Assembly: GCA_934316845.1 (NCBI GenBank)
Contig: CAKRDZ010000017.1
Coordinates: 1-64,000, forward strand
Length of the DNA stretch: 64,000 nucleotides
Direction of reading: 5' to 3'
Origin: an uncultured Eubacterium sp.
GTDB lineage: Bacteria > Bacillota > Clostridia > Lachnospirales > Lachnospiraceae
Positions 24,812 to 33,980 of the stretch are shown in pieces (within the stretch, counting starts at the first letter, position 1; every line of letters begins with the position of its first letter). The position numbers were made by a program, and so were the translations under genes. The notes beneath the pieces are model-generated. The model was not told where the DNA came from, made no database searches, and was given only the letters and a program-made list of their open reading frames with translations.

Positions 24812-26935
24812 TTACCGCTTATATTTCACAAGCCGAACTTCCTCGATCCGATAGTACTGATCTGAACCAAGTGAGTCTACTTGGAAATTGATTCCTGCAA
24901 CAATTTCCGGATTGTCTATATTATTGAAATCCAAATATATCGTCCCCTGGCATAAATTTTCATCGGCTAAATACTCACTATATAAACCGTCTGAATATCC
25001 ATTCAGGTCCTCCTGCGAGGCAAGACAGATTTTTCCACCCCAGCTTTCACTTCCCATTACGTTTGCTTTTGTACCATCTGCTTCATATGCCTGATATCGG
25101 ATCTTGACACCATCATACTCCGCAATATGAATTCCATTTTCTTCCAATTTCTCCGTGAAACTGATCATTGCCATCTTGCCGCCGGGAGCGGTTTTGACTC
25201 CCTGATCATCCTTCTCACATACTATTGTTTCATAACCGCCGCTTTCCGTTTCCGTTGCAGGACGGTATACCAGGCAGGATACTGTCGCAAGGTTATTTTC
25301 TACAAGATTATCGGTACTCGACGCAACATTTTCTGCTGCTTCTTCCTCATCATCTGCTTCATCTCCGGTAATTACATATTCTGAAATTTTTTTCATCGTA
25401 CCATCTGGATCCTGATAATACATTATTTTCTTATACTCAGAGCTCCATCCACCGTTTACCAGCTGATACTTCCAAGCCAGACGGTAAGGTACGTATATCT
25501 TACAGCCACCCTGTAACTGTGACATTGTCAGCGAAAAAGTTCCTAATACCGGAGGTTTTCCCAGCATAATAATGCTGCTTAAGTTCGGGGCACCCGTCAT
25601 ACCTGTCATGTTATCTCCAATCTTTGTTATCGAGCCGGGGATAATGATCGTTTTCATCATACTGGATTCAAATGCGCCCTCCGCAATCTGGGTAACCGGT
25701 TTTCCTTTGTAAGTCTGCGGAATATATAAGATATCCGGCACATCGTCATCCTTTGTCACTTTTGTTACGCTATAGGTTCCATTGTCCTTCTCACTAAATG
25801 AGAAATAGGAATCATACGATGGCAGCGGTGTATCACTGACCCTGAATGTAACATTTGACATCCTTGCATGAGCCAGATCCACTAACCCTTTCAGACCCAG
25901 CATCTCTCGAAGAAATACCACTTCATCTACTTCTACTCTGCGCTCTTTCGACCCTTCTTTGGTCTTTGGCATACGCAGCAGCACCTCAGTCATATAGGCT
26001 CTCATATCTTCATCATAATGTGTATCTACACTTACGATCTTATTAACGGAAGCGGCAGAAGTGTAAATCTGCTTATCTCCATACTGGCTGTCATTTAATA
26101 CGATTTCCACCAGACTGTCTCTTTTATAGTTTTTGAATACCAGATACAGATATAAGTAGTCTCCCTGGTTAATATCATAAGCAGATGCTTCTTTCTCTTC
26201 AAATTCCTGATAGGAAAGTGACTGAAGTTCATTCTGTTCCTCTTCAAATTCTTCTCCATTGTAGGATTTGAATTCATAGAACTGCGGAACTTCTTCCATC
26301 TGTGTGACTTCCGGAGAAATACTTGGACTTGGTTCTGCACTTCCGCTTGGTGCTGCGCTTTCGCTTGGCTCGGTGCTTTCACTTGGTTCTGTCGTCTGCG
26401 CCGGGGCTGTTGTCTGTGCCGGCTTTGTCGTCTGCGCCGGAGCTGTCGTCTGCGCCGGTGTTGTTGTCTGTGCCGGAGCTGTCGTCTGCGCCGGAGCTGT
26501 CGTCTGCGTCGGAGCTGTTGTCTGTGCCGGGGCTGTTGTCTGCGTCGGGGTTGTTGTCTGTGCCGGTACTGTCGTTGGCACTTCCTGTATGTTATCAGAA
26601 ACTTTCTTTTCCACAACCTTTATGGTACAGCGTTTCTTTTTTCCATTTTTTGCCTGTGCCACGACGGTTGTTTTTCCCACCTTTTTGGCCTGTATCTTTG
26701 CTTTGGCTTTGTATTTTCCATATGGTTTTACGGACACGATTTTCTTATTTTTTACGGTCCATTTAACCTTTTTGGAAACATTTTTCAAGCAAAGAACTTT
26801 GGTTTTTCCTTTTTCGATGGCTGCCTTCGTAAAAGAAAGTTTTTCGCTTTTCTTTGCCTGTGACACATCCGGCAAGGCAAACATTTCCAAGGCAAGTGCC
26901 AGGATCATGGTTACTGCAATAATTTTCTTTTTCAT
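24812..26935 (-). CDS. Large secreted surface protein with Ig-like domain, Thr/Pro repeats and BspA-type LRR
   Basis: This is a 707-residue secreted protein. A signal peptide (about 1-27) precedes a lysine-rich Ig-like (Big2-type) domain (about 30-112). Then comes a Thr-Pro-Ala-Gln stalk of about 60 residues built of six-residue units such as AQTTAP, followed by Ser/Glu/Pro repeats (to about 210). A central region and a BspA-like leucine-rich segment follow (PQTYKGKPVTQIAEGAFES, TIIIPGSITKIGDN, about 400-460). The C-terminal 150 residues are beta-rich and could be a ligand-binding domain. No LPXTG motif is seen. A role in adhesion or cell-surface binding is inferred. Confidence 0.82.
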   Translation of the reverse strand: MKKKIIAVTMILALALEMFALPDVSQAKKSEKLSFTKAAIEKGKTKVLCLKNVSKKVKWTVKNKKIVSVKPYGKYKAKAKIQAKKVGKTTVVAQAKNGKKKRCTIKVVEKKVSDNIQEVPTTVPAQTTTPTQTTAPAQTTAPTQTTAPAQTTAPAQTTTPAQTTAPAQTTKPAQTTAPAQTTEPSESTEPSESAAPSGSAEPSPSISPEVTQMEEVPQFYEFKSYNGEEFEEEQNELQSLSYQEFEEKEASAYDINQGDYLYLYLVFKNYKRDSLVEIVLNDSQYGDKQIYTSAASVNKIVSVDTHYDEDMRAYMTEVLLRMPKTKEGSKERRVEVDEVVFLREMLGLKGLVDLAHARMSNVTFRVSDTPLPSYDSYFSFSEKDNGTYSVTKVTKDDDVPDILYIPQTYKGKPVTQIAEGAFESSMMKTIIIPGSITKIGDNMTGMTGAPNLSSIIMLGKPPVLGTFSLTMSQLQGGCKIYVPYRLAWKYQLVNGGWSSEYKKIMYYQDPDGTMKKISEYVITGDEADDEEEAAENVASSTDNLVENNLATVSCLVYRPATETESGGYETIVCEKDDQGVKTAPGGKMAMISFTEKLEENGIHIAEYDGVKIRYQAYEADGTKANVMGSESWGGKICLASQEDLNGYSDGLYSEYLADENLCQGTIYLDFNNIDNPEIVAGINFQVDSLGSDQYYRIEEVRLVKYKR
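26400..26579. repeat. 18-bp tandem repeat encoding the Thr/Pro stalk
   Basis: Ten degenerate 18-bp units of the type GCCGGAGCTGTCGTCTGC lie head to tail within the surface-protein gene; each encodes six residues (QTTAPA and variants). Unit number is prone to change by slippage or recombination without shifting the frame. Confidence 0.9.
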
Positions 26936-27010
26936 GCTATCACTCCATTTTCTTATATTTTCTCTAAAAGTATAGCATGAGGGATGTTAAAACCTTTTTC
27001 AATTTTTCCC

Positions 27011-27676
27011 TTAATTGACCAAAAAAGCAGAAAAATCAAACATTTCTCCCAGCGAAGTCCCCATTTCTTTTTCCTGCATCGCTTCAATGGCTTTTCCAAG
27101 AGCTTTCTCACGTTTGCTTTCATCGCGCACGATCAGCAGCAATTCTGCCGTATTTCTGGCATCCACCAAGGCATCATGCTGCCTGCCCTGAAAATCTACA
27201 CCGGCATATAAAAGGGCGTTTTCCAGCGAAACGGCTTTGCTGAAGCCGACCACTTCACCATATTCTTTCTGAAAATCATACCAGTCCCGCAGTACCTCTT
27301 TCTCTTCTTTCGTCGGTTCGTAATTTTTCAGTTTCATTTCATGCGCTACCTGACTGTAATCCGTATCACTCCACGTACAGATCTGCACTTCTGTACCATC
27401 CGCCTTACACCATGCCAGGAAGTCACGGATCGCATCTTCAAACACAGGTGCGTCCTCTACCATCGCTGTCGTGATGCCTGTCAATTTTTCGTAAAATGCA
27501 CCAATACTTTCGCTGAATTGTGGTTTTACATAGGTTTTATAATGTGCTATTTCCCGGAAAGAATCGTCCAGCATGACAGCGCCAATCTCGATAATTTCCA
27601 TATTACAGATTTGGCGTTCTTCTTTGTATTTCTTGTCCATTCGGTTCATTTCCAGATCTACTACGATATATCTCAT
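27011..27676 (-). CDS. DEDDh 3'-5' exonuclease (DnaQ/RNase T-like)
   Basis: This 221-residue protein has a single exonuclease domain. Acidic residues of ExoI are in VVDLEMN (about 5-11), the ExoII aspartate is in TWSDTDYSQVAHEM, and ExoIII is HDALVDARNTA (His then Asp at +5), completing DEDDh. The substrate (DNA proofreading or small RNA) cannot be told from sequence; the protein has no polymerase partner here. It lies between two secreted-protein genes, all on the minus strand. Confidence 0.9.
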   Translation of the reverse strand: MRYIVVDLEMNRMDKKYKEERQICNMEIIEIGAVMLDDSFREIAHYKTYVKPQFSESIGAFYEKLTGITTAMVEDAPVFEDAIRDFLAWCKADGTEVQICTWSDTDYSQVAHEMKLKNYEPTKEEKEVLRDWYDFQKEYGEVVGFSKAVSLENALLYAGVDFQGRQHDALVDARNTAELLLIVRDESKREKALGKAIEAMQEKEMGTSLGEMFDFSAFLVN

Positions 27677-27727
27677 AAAGCATCTCTCCTATCCGCCGGT
27701 ATACTGCTTTTTATTTTAAATCATTTA

Positions 27728-28093
27728 TCAGGATGACAACTCGCATTTTGTGACTTTTCCATTAGTAACTTTAATGGTTAACCCTAACTGCGCTTTCAAT
27801 AAATCCTTAAATTCCTCTTTGGTCAGTTTCTTTCCTATCATAGGATTCGAACCATAATAATTTGGATCCCAATACTTGGTTTTGCCGGTAAGGACAAATA
27901 CTTTTTTCTTTTTGATTTGCTTTGTTCCTACATAAAGCGGTCCTTTTACAATCAGTTTACTGCCCCGGACTTTTGCCTGCTTGGAATTGTACACCTCATA
28001 TTTTGTTGTCTTTGCCTGTGCAAAATCCCCAGGTACGGCAACCGTTCCCAAAAGGGCCAGCAGCAGTAACACTGCTATCATACTACGTTTCAT
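27728..28093 (-). CDS. Small secreted basic protein
   Basis: This 121-residue protein has a signal peptide (about 1-27, ending DFAQAK), then a lysine-rich mature part with a short beta-rich pattern (KLIVKGPLYVGTKQIKKKK) and a C-terminal helix (KEEFKDLLKAQLG). No known domain is recognised. The mature domain recalls fragments of the Ig-like lysine-rich domains in the two neighbouring large surface proteins, so it may work with them. The ATG has GGAGG upstream. Confidence 0.75.
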   Translation of the reverse strand: MKRSMIAVLLLLALLGTVAVPGDFAQAKTTKYEVYNSKQAKVRGSKLIVKGPLYVGTKQIKKKKVFVLTGKTKYWDPNYYGSNPMIGKKLTKEEFKDLLKAQLGLTIKVTNGKVTKCELSS

Positions 28094-28189
28094 ACTCTTT
28101 TTCCTCCTTATTTTACCAAGATTTCAGAAGTCCTTTGGCTTCTGTATTTCCATTATACCACAAAACCCTGTCCCAAAGTAGGGACTTTA

Positions 28190-28232
28190 TTTAAAAACTG
28201 CCCAAAAATTTTTTCAAATCTTTGGACAGTTT
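28190..28232 (-). terminator. Terminator of the 1234-residue surface-protein gene
   Basis: A near-perfect 12-bp stem (28195-28206 with 28221-28232) is followed by TTTAAAT on the minus strand, about 33 bases past the stop. Confidence 0.78.
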
Positions 28233-28264
28233 CCATTTTTTGTTACTGAATTGTTCTATCGTTC

Positions 28265-31200
28265 TTATTCAATCGACAATACAGTCACACTAACCTTTTC
28301 ATTTTCATTGTACTGAGCCGGTCTTACTGCCGTCTCTACATAGTTTTTGTTGGAATAAATACTGATGCTGTATTCTTTTCCTTCCGGTACGTAGAAGTAG
28401 CCGGTATCTTTTTCCTGCTCATCACGGATCATGACTCCCTGGAAAGAGATTTCACCGTCTTTACTTACTGCCGTGATATAATCTACCTGGCCGTTTTCAA
28501 AAGCAACCTCTTTATCCGTTTTATCATTCGTAATTGATAACTGGATGCGAACAAGATTATCGTATTTTGTAAGCTGTACTTCCAATTTACCTTCATACGT
28601 GGAACGAAGCGGTATATCAAATGTTTTATCATCGGTCAGATCGGAATATACCTCAACCTTATAATCACCTTTTGACATATTCTTTCTCTGCCATGTGAAT
28701 TCGTCACCGCTTTCACGTTTCAGAGCGAATGCACCATTGTACTCATTTCCACGAAGTACATTTGCCGCAATAACATCGACTGCATCAAGATCCCAAGGAT
28801 CGATGTAATATTTGTCGTAAGCAGTAACAAAGGCATTGCCACTCAATCCATCGTTGGTGTTCGTTTTCACCTGTGGCTTCATTGTCGTTGTTCCGCCGAC
28901 TGCCAGATTTTCAAAACTTGCATCCTGTTTTACTTCATTTGTCTCAATCTTAATCTCTTTTACTTCATAGTCCAGACCTTCGCCTCGGATAAGCAGCTGG
29001 TAAGTACCTCCCTGGAAGTTACCGTCTTCTCCGTCTGCGAGAGTGAATGTTGTCAATCCATTGACTGTTTCAAATCCGGAAGCTGCGACAATTTTCGTGA
29101 AGTCCTCATTGTAGAGAACTGCCGTACCATTGTCAGGTACTGTCTTTGTTGTATCTTCATAGGAAATAACCCCACTGATCATCGTTGGATATACCTTTTC
29201 GTATTTTGCATTACATACGAGTTTCGCATCCTGAAGATCAATGATCTCTTCTGTTTTATCCTTGTTGGTAGAATCGGAAGTATCTAATTTGTAATTTTCA
29301 AATTCAAACTCTACCGCACAGTCACCTACAGGAAGACCTTTTGCCTCCACTTCATCTTGTGGAATATCGATTCCGTTTACAAGATCATTGATTGTCAATT
29401 CTCTATCAATCGGAATGGTACGTGTTTCCAATTTATTATTTGTGCCTTTTTTGTAAACCGTAACACGGATTGCATTCAGATATACTGTATCATCGGCAGC
29501 TGCCGTATTATCCTCCTGCAGCATATCAACAAAGCACTCTGTATCTGCAAATTTCACATTGATCACGTTTGCACTCGCATTGAAATCAACATTCCAGTTT
29601 TTGTCTGTTCCTTTAAATTCAGATTCATTCGCATCTACAAGATGAGACTTCTCTGTCTTGATCACATATGTCTTATCCGCATCTACAAATGTCTGTTTGA
29701 AGTTTGAAGAGTAAACATCATTATCATTCTTCGTAAACTGATGACCACTAATCTTATCGAGTAATACGTCTACTCCATCTACTTTCTGGTATACATAAGA
29801 TTCAAAGGAAACGGCTTCACCGGAAAGTGTACCTTTGTTATCTACCAGCGTGTTCAATGTCGTACCCTGATTTTCAAGCACGGTTTTGTTAAATTCATCG
29901 GAAATACTTGCTGTACAGTAAATATTACGTTCTACTTCTGTAGTAATCACTCCGCTCTTTGCGTTAGCCACTTCACCGGGAGTAACCGTGACCGGACAAA
30001 CTACCGTAGCACCATCCTGTTTATCCTCTGCATTGTTCCATGCACGAATAACAAGATAATATGTACCTGCCGGAAGCGTTGGTTTTACATTGGTCTTTTC
30101 GTTGAAGAACTGATGCTTGATCAACTGATAAGCATTTTCTTTCAATTCTTTCTTTTCTGTACTGCTTGTGAAATCGCCATCCTCTAATGTCAATACATCG
30201 GACACCAGCTCGGTACATCCGTCGGTATCATAAAGAGTTGTATGAAGATCCCCTTTGCTGCTGCAGTCTTTATCCCAGGACAACTGAATTGTCATTTCTT
30301 TCAAAGCCTCAACGGCATTCAAAGACGTTCCGACATCGACGCCACGTTTGGAACCAAGTTCAAATTCTTTGGATTCATATGGTTCATATACATCAAAGAG
30401 ATTGCCGGCATTGAGGTCTTTGTGGATTTCAATGACATATTTATCTTTGGAATTCAATCCGTCATATCTTGAAAATCTTACTGCGGAAGTATCCTGAACA
30501 CCGAATTTACTAAAATCGGCATCGGCATTTGCAAACACAAATTTTCCTTTGTCATCTGTGCTGACTCTTACCACTTCCACTTTTTTACCGTCTTCCATGC
30601 GGTACAACACTACATCTGCGCCTTCTACGGTAGTTTTCGCATCACCGGCTTTGGTAACAGTACCATAAAGATAAACTTTTTCTACATCATAAACTTCCAT
30701 CTCGAAGTTATATGCAGAAGCTTTGTTTGATGTTACTTTTACCTGCTCCTGGGTTTCATCAAAATATCCATCTGCTTTTACAAGCACTTCCGGATAGGTA
30801 TCGTCGATTACACTTTTCTGATAAAAACCCTCCTCGTCGGAATATGTTGTCTCTTTATTAATCGTAATAGAAGCATTCGGCACACGGCGGACTGTATTGT
30901 ACATTCCTCCACTGCGGGTATAGATCAATCCTTTGATGGATGATCCTGTTATATCCACGCGTGCACTTGTTGTCGCATTGTCCTCTGAAATATTGATATC
31001 ACTGGATTCTACCGTATAATTTCCGTTCTGGATCTTTGCAGCATCATCCGGTTCAAACACATAGACTGCACTTGTACCGTCTTCCGTAAGTTCTTTAAAG
31101 GTAGCTGTGAGTTTTTCTTTGCTGTTTGCATTTAACACTTTGATCGTGGTTCCTGCCAGAACGGATGCATCTGCTTTTTCTGTAAAAGTAACTGCAATAC

Positions 31201-31969
31201 TTCCCTGATCCGTATTAATGGAACCAATGGATTTTACTTCGTAAATCTTAGCACCTACTTTTACATCACATGTTGCGACAGCGTCTCCAATCTTCGCAGT
31301 GATCACTGCACTTCCTACCCCGATACCGGTAACTTTACCATTCTGGTCTACGGAAGCAACTTTTTCGTCCGAACTTGACCATGTTACTGTTCCAGCCGGA
31401 TCTGCTTTTGCGGTAATCTTTGCCGTCTCCGTCTGGGAAATCGCAAGTTCTGACTTATCTAAGGTAAGTTTCTGAACGATTGCCGGTGGTGCTGCTGTCG
31501 GGCCCGGTACGATAAGCGGCGCTGCTGTTGGAACCGGTACAATAACCGGTGGTACTGTTGGAGCCGGTGTATTTACTACAGGCGTAGTCTTCTTAGCACC
31601 CGCCTTTACCGTCACCTTAATTTTTTTTGTAATTGCTTTTCCTTTTTTGTTTTTTGCTGCTGTCTTCACTGTTACAACAGCTTTTCCTGCTTTTTTTCCT
31701 GTAATCGTAAGTTTCTTGCCTTTTACTTTTACAGAAGCTACTTTTTTCTTGTCAATCGTAGCTTTTACTTTTGTGCTGGCTTTTTTTACTGCTTTTACAT
31801 TTGCTGTCACAGTTACGGATTTACCAGCCTGCACGGTCACACTCTTCTTTACCGAAAGTGACTTAACATACTTTTTTGCAGCCTGTGACTGCGTAGCTGT
31901 CATGCCTGAGCCTAATGAGCCAATCATAGCAACTGCAAGAGCACCTGCCAAAAATCGTTTGATCTTCAT
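28265..31969 (-). CDS. Very large secreted protein with Big2 and carboxypeptidase-regulatory-like repeats
   Basis: The ATG at 31969, with AGGAGG at 9 bases, gives 1234 residues (the frame runs six codons further to a GTG). A signal peptide (about 1-30) precedes a lysine-rich Ig-like domain (about 35-125) and a Pro/Val/Ala linker with PTAAP repeats. A canonical Big2 domain follows (about 165-245, VTWSSSDEKVASVDQNGKVTG). The remaining 950 residues contain several beta-sandwich segments like carboxypeptidase regulatory/Cna-B folds (SIKGLIYTRSGG, YGTVTKAGDAKTTVEGADV, MISGVISYEDTTKTVPDNG). No sortase motif is seen. It is probably a fibrous surface or matrix protein. Confidence 0.82.
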   Translation of the reverse strand: MKIKRFLAGALAVAMIGSLGSGMTATQSQAAKKYVKSLSVKKSVTVQAGKSVTVTANVKAVKKASTKVKATIDKKKVASVKVKGKKLTITGKKAGKAVVTVKTAAKNKKGKAITKKIKVTVKAGAKKTTPVVNTPAPTVPPVIVPVPTAAPLIVPGPTAAPPAIVQKLTLDKSELAISQTETAKITAKADPAGTVTWSSSDEKVASVDQNGKVTGIGVGSAVITAKIGDAVATCDVKVGAKIYEVKSIGSINTDQGSIAVTFTEKADASVLAGTTIKVLNANSKEKLTATFKELTEDGTSAVYVFEPDDAAKIQNGNYTVESSDINISEDNATTSARVDITGSSIKGLIYTRSGGMYNTVRRVPNASITINKETTYSDEEGFYQKSVIDDTYPEVLVKADGYFDETQEQVKVTSNKASAYNFEMEVYDVEKVYLYGTVTKAGDAKTTVEGADVVLYRMEDGKKVEVVRVSTDDKGKFVFANADADFSKFGVQDTSAVRFSRYDGLNSKDKYVIEIHKDLNAGNLFDVYEPYESKEFELGSKRGVDVGTSLNAVEALKEMTIQLSWDKDCSSKGDLHTTLYDTDGCTELVSDVLTLEDGDFTSSTEKKELKENAYQLIKHQFFNEKTNVKPTLPAGTYYLVIRAWNNAEDKQDGATVVCPVTVTPGEVANAKSGVITTEVERNIYCTASISDEFNKTVLENQGTTLNTLVDNKGTLSGEAVSFESYVYQKVDGVDVLLDKISGHQFTKNDNDVYSSNFKQTFVDADKTYVIKTEKSHLVDANESEFKGTDKNWNVDFNASANVINVKFADTECFVDMLQEDNTAAADDTVYLNAIRVTVYKKGTNNKLETRTIPIDRELTINDLVNGIDIPQDEVEAKGLPVGDCAVEFEFENYKLDTSDSTNKDKTEEIIDLQDAKLVCNAKYEKVYPTMISGVISYEDTTKTVPDNGTAVLYNEDFTKIVAASGFETVNGLTTFTLADGEDGNFQGGTYQLLIRGEGLDYEVKEIKIETNEVKQDASFENLAVGGTTTMKPQVKTNTNDGLSGNAFVTAYDKYYIDPWDLDAVDVIAANVLRGNEYNGAFALKRESGDEFTWQRKNMSKGDYKVEVYSDLTDDKTFDIPLRSTYEGKLEVQLTKYDNLVRIQLSITNDKTDKEVAFENGQVDYITAVSKDGEISFQGVMIRDEQEKDTGYFYVPEGKEYSISIYSNKNYVETAVRPAQYNENEKVSVTVLSIE

Positions 31970-32121
31970 CTTGTAATTCCTCCTCACATAATCTTTATGC
32001 TAAATTAATACATTTTTAATTATATCGAAAAAATGCTGGGTTTGCAATATAATTTTTGGTGTTCTTTCTATGAAACGATCAATAAATTATCAATTTGCAA
32101 TCCTTCTGTAATTTATAAAGC

Positions 32122-32173
32122 AAAAGAGCCGGATTTCTCCGACTCTTTTAAGTATACATCCGCAAATGTATAC
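32122..32173 (-). terminator. Terminator of the Abi gene plus adjacent palindrome
   Basis: The stem AAAAGAGCCGG/CCGACTCTTTT (32122-32132 with 32139-32149) with flanking T residues ends the Abi transcript. Next to it GTATACAT-CCGCAA-ATGTATAC (32152-32173) is a perfect inverted repeat of unknown role. The rest of 31970-32221 is AT-rich with nothing else seen. Confidence 0.75.
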
Positions 32174-32221
32174 CCCAATTAGTACCTATAGTATACAATA
32201 TCTGTCTCCAAAATGCAAGTT

Positions 32222-33202
32222 TTATATAAAATTTTTCAGTTGATTCATTCTCGACATTAGATCAGGATGAATCACAATTGCGGAAACATCGGGATTAACA
32301 CGTTCTCTATAATCCCTCGTTATTTTTTCAAATTTCTCGACAAATTCCATTACCTCCCTTTTTGATACTTCCAACAGTTTCAAATAATAAACCAAAAGAA
32401 TGATATAATCACCTATTGTCTTAAAATTTACATACGGCAGTCCAATTTCTAACTTTAAACACTGCTTCATTGCATTCGTAGGATCAATATTTCTGAATCT
32501 TGTGTCAAAAACTACTGCATTGTGTGCGATTGCATTCCGTAAATCTTTTAATGTATATATGTATTTGTAAATTAACTGTCTATCTGTGTCACACGATACA
32601 TTTAACGACAACTGCCGTGATATATGATTTCTCACATCATATGTCAGGCAGGACAGCAAACACCCAAAATCTCCCATGGTCATTATCTCAAACAAAGCCC
32701 AAATTGGAACATCGGACTTTACAATATTATTGTAAAAATGTGTTATCTGTGGGTTTCCTTTTTTATATGCATATGCAAGATTTGCTTGAATCATTTTTTG
32801 CAAATTCAGTTTATTCTGCTGCAATTTTCTTTTTTGTTCCGGCGTCGCCGATTCTGGAGCATTATTATATCCGCACACTACATTGTCATACATATCTTGA
32901 ATAGATTCTGAATCAGAATTTATTAATATACTTTCCAGGGCAACATTCTTAACGGCTGTCTCCACAAACATCATTTTTTCATACATTAAAGACTTTAATG
33001 CAGAATCGTATTGAATTGTAGCATAAATCTCTTTGTAGGAAATAAACGGCAATCTTCTTTGGGCATTTCCAAAAAATCGATATCCTTTATAACCATGAAA
33101 ATATCCCGTATTTAAAAGCTGTCTTTTCTGTTTACTTCCATTGATTTCAATACCGCTGTCGCACAAATGCCTCATCAAACCCTCTGTAGTTTTATAACTC
33201 AT
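32222..33202 (-). CDS. AbiD/AbiF-type abortive infection protein with HEPN motif
   Basis: This 326-residue protein matches the Abi_2 (AbiD/AbiF) family: RQLLNTGYFHGYKGYRFF near residues 29-46, YDSALKSLMYEKMMFVE, DVPIWALFEIMTMGDFG, and near the C-terminus LRNAIAHNAVVFDTRFR. The R-N-A-I-A-H sequence is the Rx4H motif of HEPN ribonucleases, so RNA cleavage during phage attack is the likely activity. The gene is AT-rich relative to flanks, stands alone with its own promoter and terminator, and has no antitoxin partner, suggesting horizontal acquisition. Confidence 0.88.
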   Translation of the reverse strand: MSYKTTEGLMRHLCDSGIEINGSKQKRQLLNTGYFHGYKGYRFFGNAQRRLPFISYKEIYATIQYDSALKSLMYEKMMFVETAVKNVALESILINSDSESIQDMYDNVVCGYNNAPESATPEQKRKLQQNKLNLQKMIQANLAYAYKKGNPQITHFYNNIVKSDVPIWALFEIMTMGDFGCLLSCLTYDVRNHISRQLSLNVSCDTDRQLIYKYIYTLKDLRNAIAHNAVVFDTRFRNIDPTNAMKQCLKLEIGLPYVNFKTIGDYIILLVYYLKLLEVSKREVMEFVEKFEKITRDYRERVNPDVSAIVIHPDLMSRMNQLKNFI

Positions 33203-33278
33203 AATTATCCCTCTTCATTTAATATTTTGCTTTTTGTCTTTCATGGAAATATGTCAATGACTATTGACTTAAAAATTA

Positions 33279-33307
33279 ATTATAATATTGATCTCTAAAA
33301 TAGTCAA
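33279..33307 (-). promoter_or_regulatory. Promoter of the Abi gene
   Basis: On the minus strand TTGACT (33307-33302) and TATAAT (33284-33279) are 17 bases apart, about 75 bases before the start. Confidence 0.75.
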
Positions 33308-33340
33308 TCACTTGCGTGATATCTATCTGATTTTCTCTCC

Positions 33341-33369
33341 TTTACATTCTGCCCCTCACATGCTATAAT
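33341..33369 (+). promoter_or_regulatory. Promoter of yjfB
   Basis: TTTACA (33341-33346) and TATAAT (33364-33369) are 17 bases apart; AAGGGGGTG follows ahead of the start. No SigD-type element is visible. Confidence 0.7.
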
Positions 33370-33394
33370 ATCCTTAATAAAAGGGGGTGTCCTT

Positions 33395-33589
33395 ATGGAG
33401 ATAAGCGATGGAATGGATATCACCGCTTATGCGATGATGAATTCACAGATTCAGATCCAGCAGGGTGTCAACACACAGCTGTTGAAAAAAACGATGGATC
33501 TGCAGGAAGCACAGGGCAGCCAGCTCGTGCAGATGATGGAACAGTCCGTAAATCCGGGGCTCGGACAAAATATCGACATCCGGATATAG
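33395..33589 (+). CDS. YjfB-family putative motility protein
   Basis: This 64-residue protein resembles the YjfB family (putative motility protein): an N-terminal ISDGMDITAYAMMNSQIQIQ helix, a central KKTMDLQEAQGSQLVQMME helix and a short hydrophobic end. Related genes occur in motile Firmicutes and their products are thought to be linked to flagella, but the function is not established. It stands alone with a vegetative-type promoter, a strong AAGGGGG site and a terminator. Confidence 0.85.
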   Translation: MEISDGMDITAYAMMNSQIQIQQGVNTQLLKKTMDLQEAQGSQLVQMMEQSVNPGLGQNIDIRI

Positions 33590-33607
33590 GTTTTTTCCGC
33601 ATAATAT

Positions 33608-33645
33608 AAGGGATGTCGCGTCATGGCGGCATCCCCTTTTCTTAT
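33608..33645 (+). terminator. Terminator of yjfB
   Basis: The stem AGGGATG-CGC..GCG-GCATCCCCTT (33608-33642) with one bulge is followed by TTTTCTTATTTTTATTT. It could also end trxA transcripts. Confidence 0.8.
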
Positions 33646-33654
33646 TTTTATTTC

Positions 33655-33978
33655 TTAAACCAGATGCGGTTCAATCTGTGCCAGAAGTTCGTCTTTTGAC
33701 ATCGCGCCGACCGCTTTTGTCACCACTTCTCCTCCTTTAAAAAGGAAAAATGCCGGAATGCCCGCTACTTTGTACTGCTGGGCAAGTTCCATATTTTCGT
33801 CGCAGTTGACTTTACCGACAATAAGCTTGTCCGCGAGTTCTTCACCAATCTGCTCAACGACCGGTGACATCATGCTGCACGGTCCGCACCATACTGCCCA
33901 AAAATCGATCAAAACCGGTTTGTCCGATCGAATTACCTTTTCTTCAAAGTTTTCTGCGTTGATTTCTATCGCTGCCAT
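33655..33978 (-). CDS. trxA: Thioredoxin
   Basis: This 107-residue protein has the active site WAVWCGPC (WCGPC, about 25-32) and the cis-proline in AGIPAFFLF. It reduces protein disulfides. The start at 33978 is chosen because GGAGGGAATAACA lies directly before ATG; a longer frame reaches 33993. It follows dapF by two bases, so it probably shares the alsT/ddl-DUF1934-dapF transcript. Confidence 0.95.
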   Translation of the reverse strand: MAAIEINAENFEEKVIRSDKPVLIDFWAVWCGPCSMMSPVVEQIGEELADKLIVGKVNCDENMELAQQYKVAGIPAFFLFKGGEVVTKAVGAMSKDELLAQIEPHLV

Positions 33979-33980
33979 TG

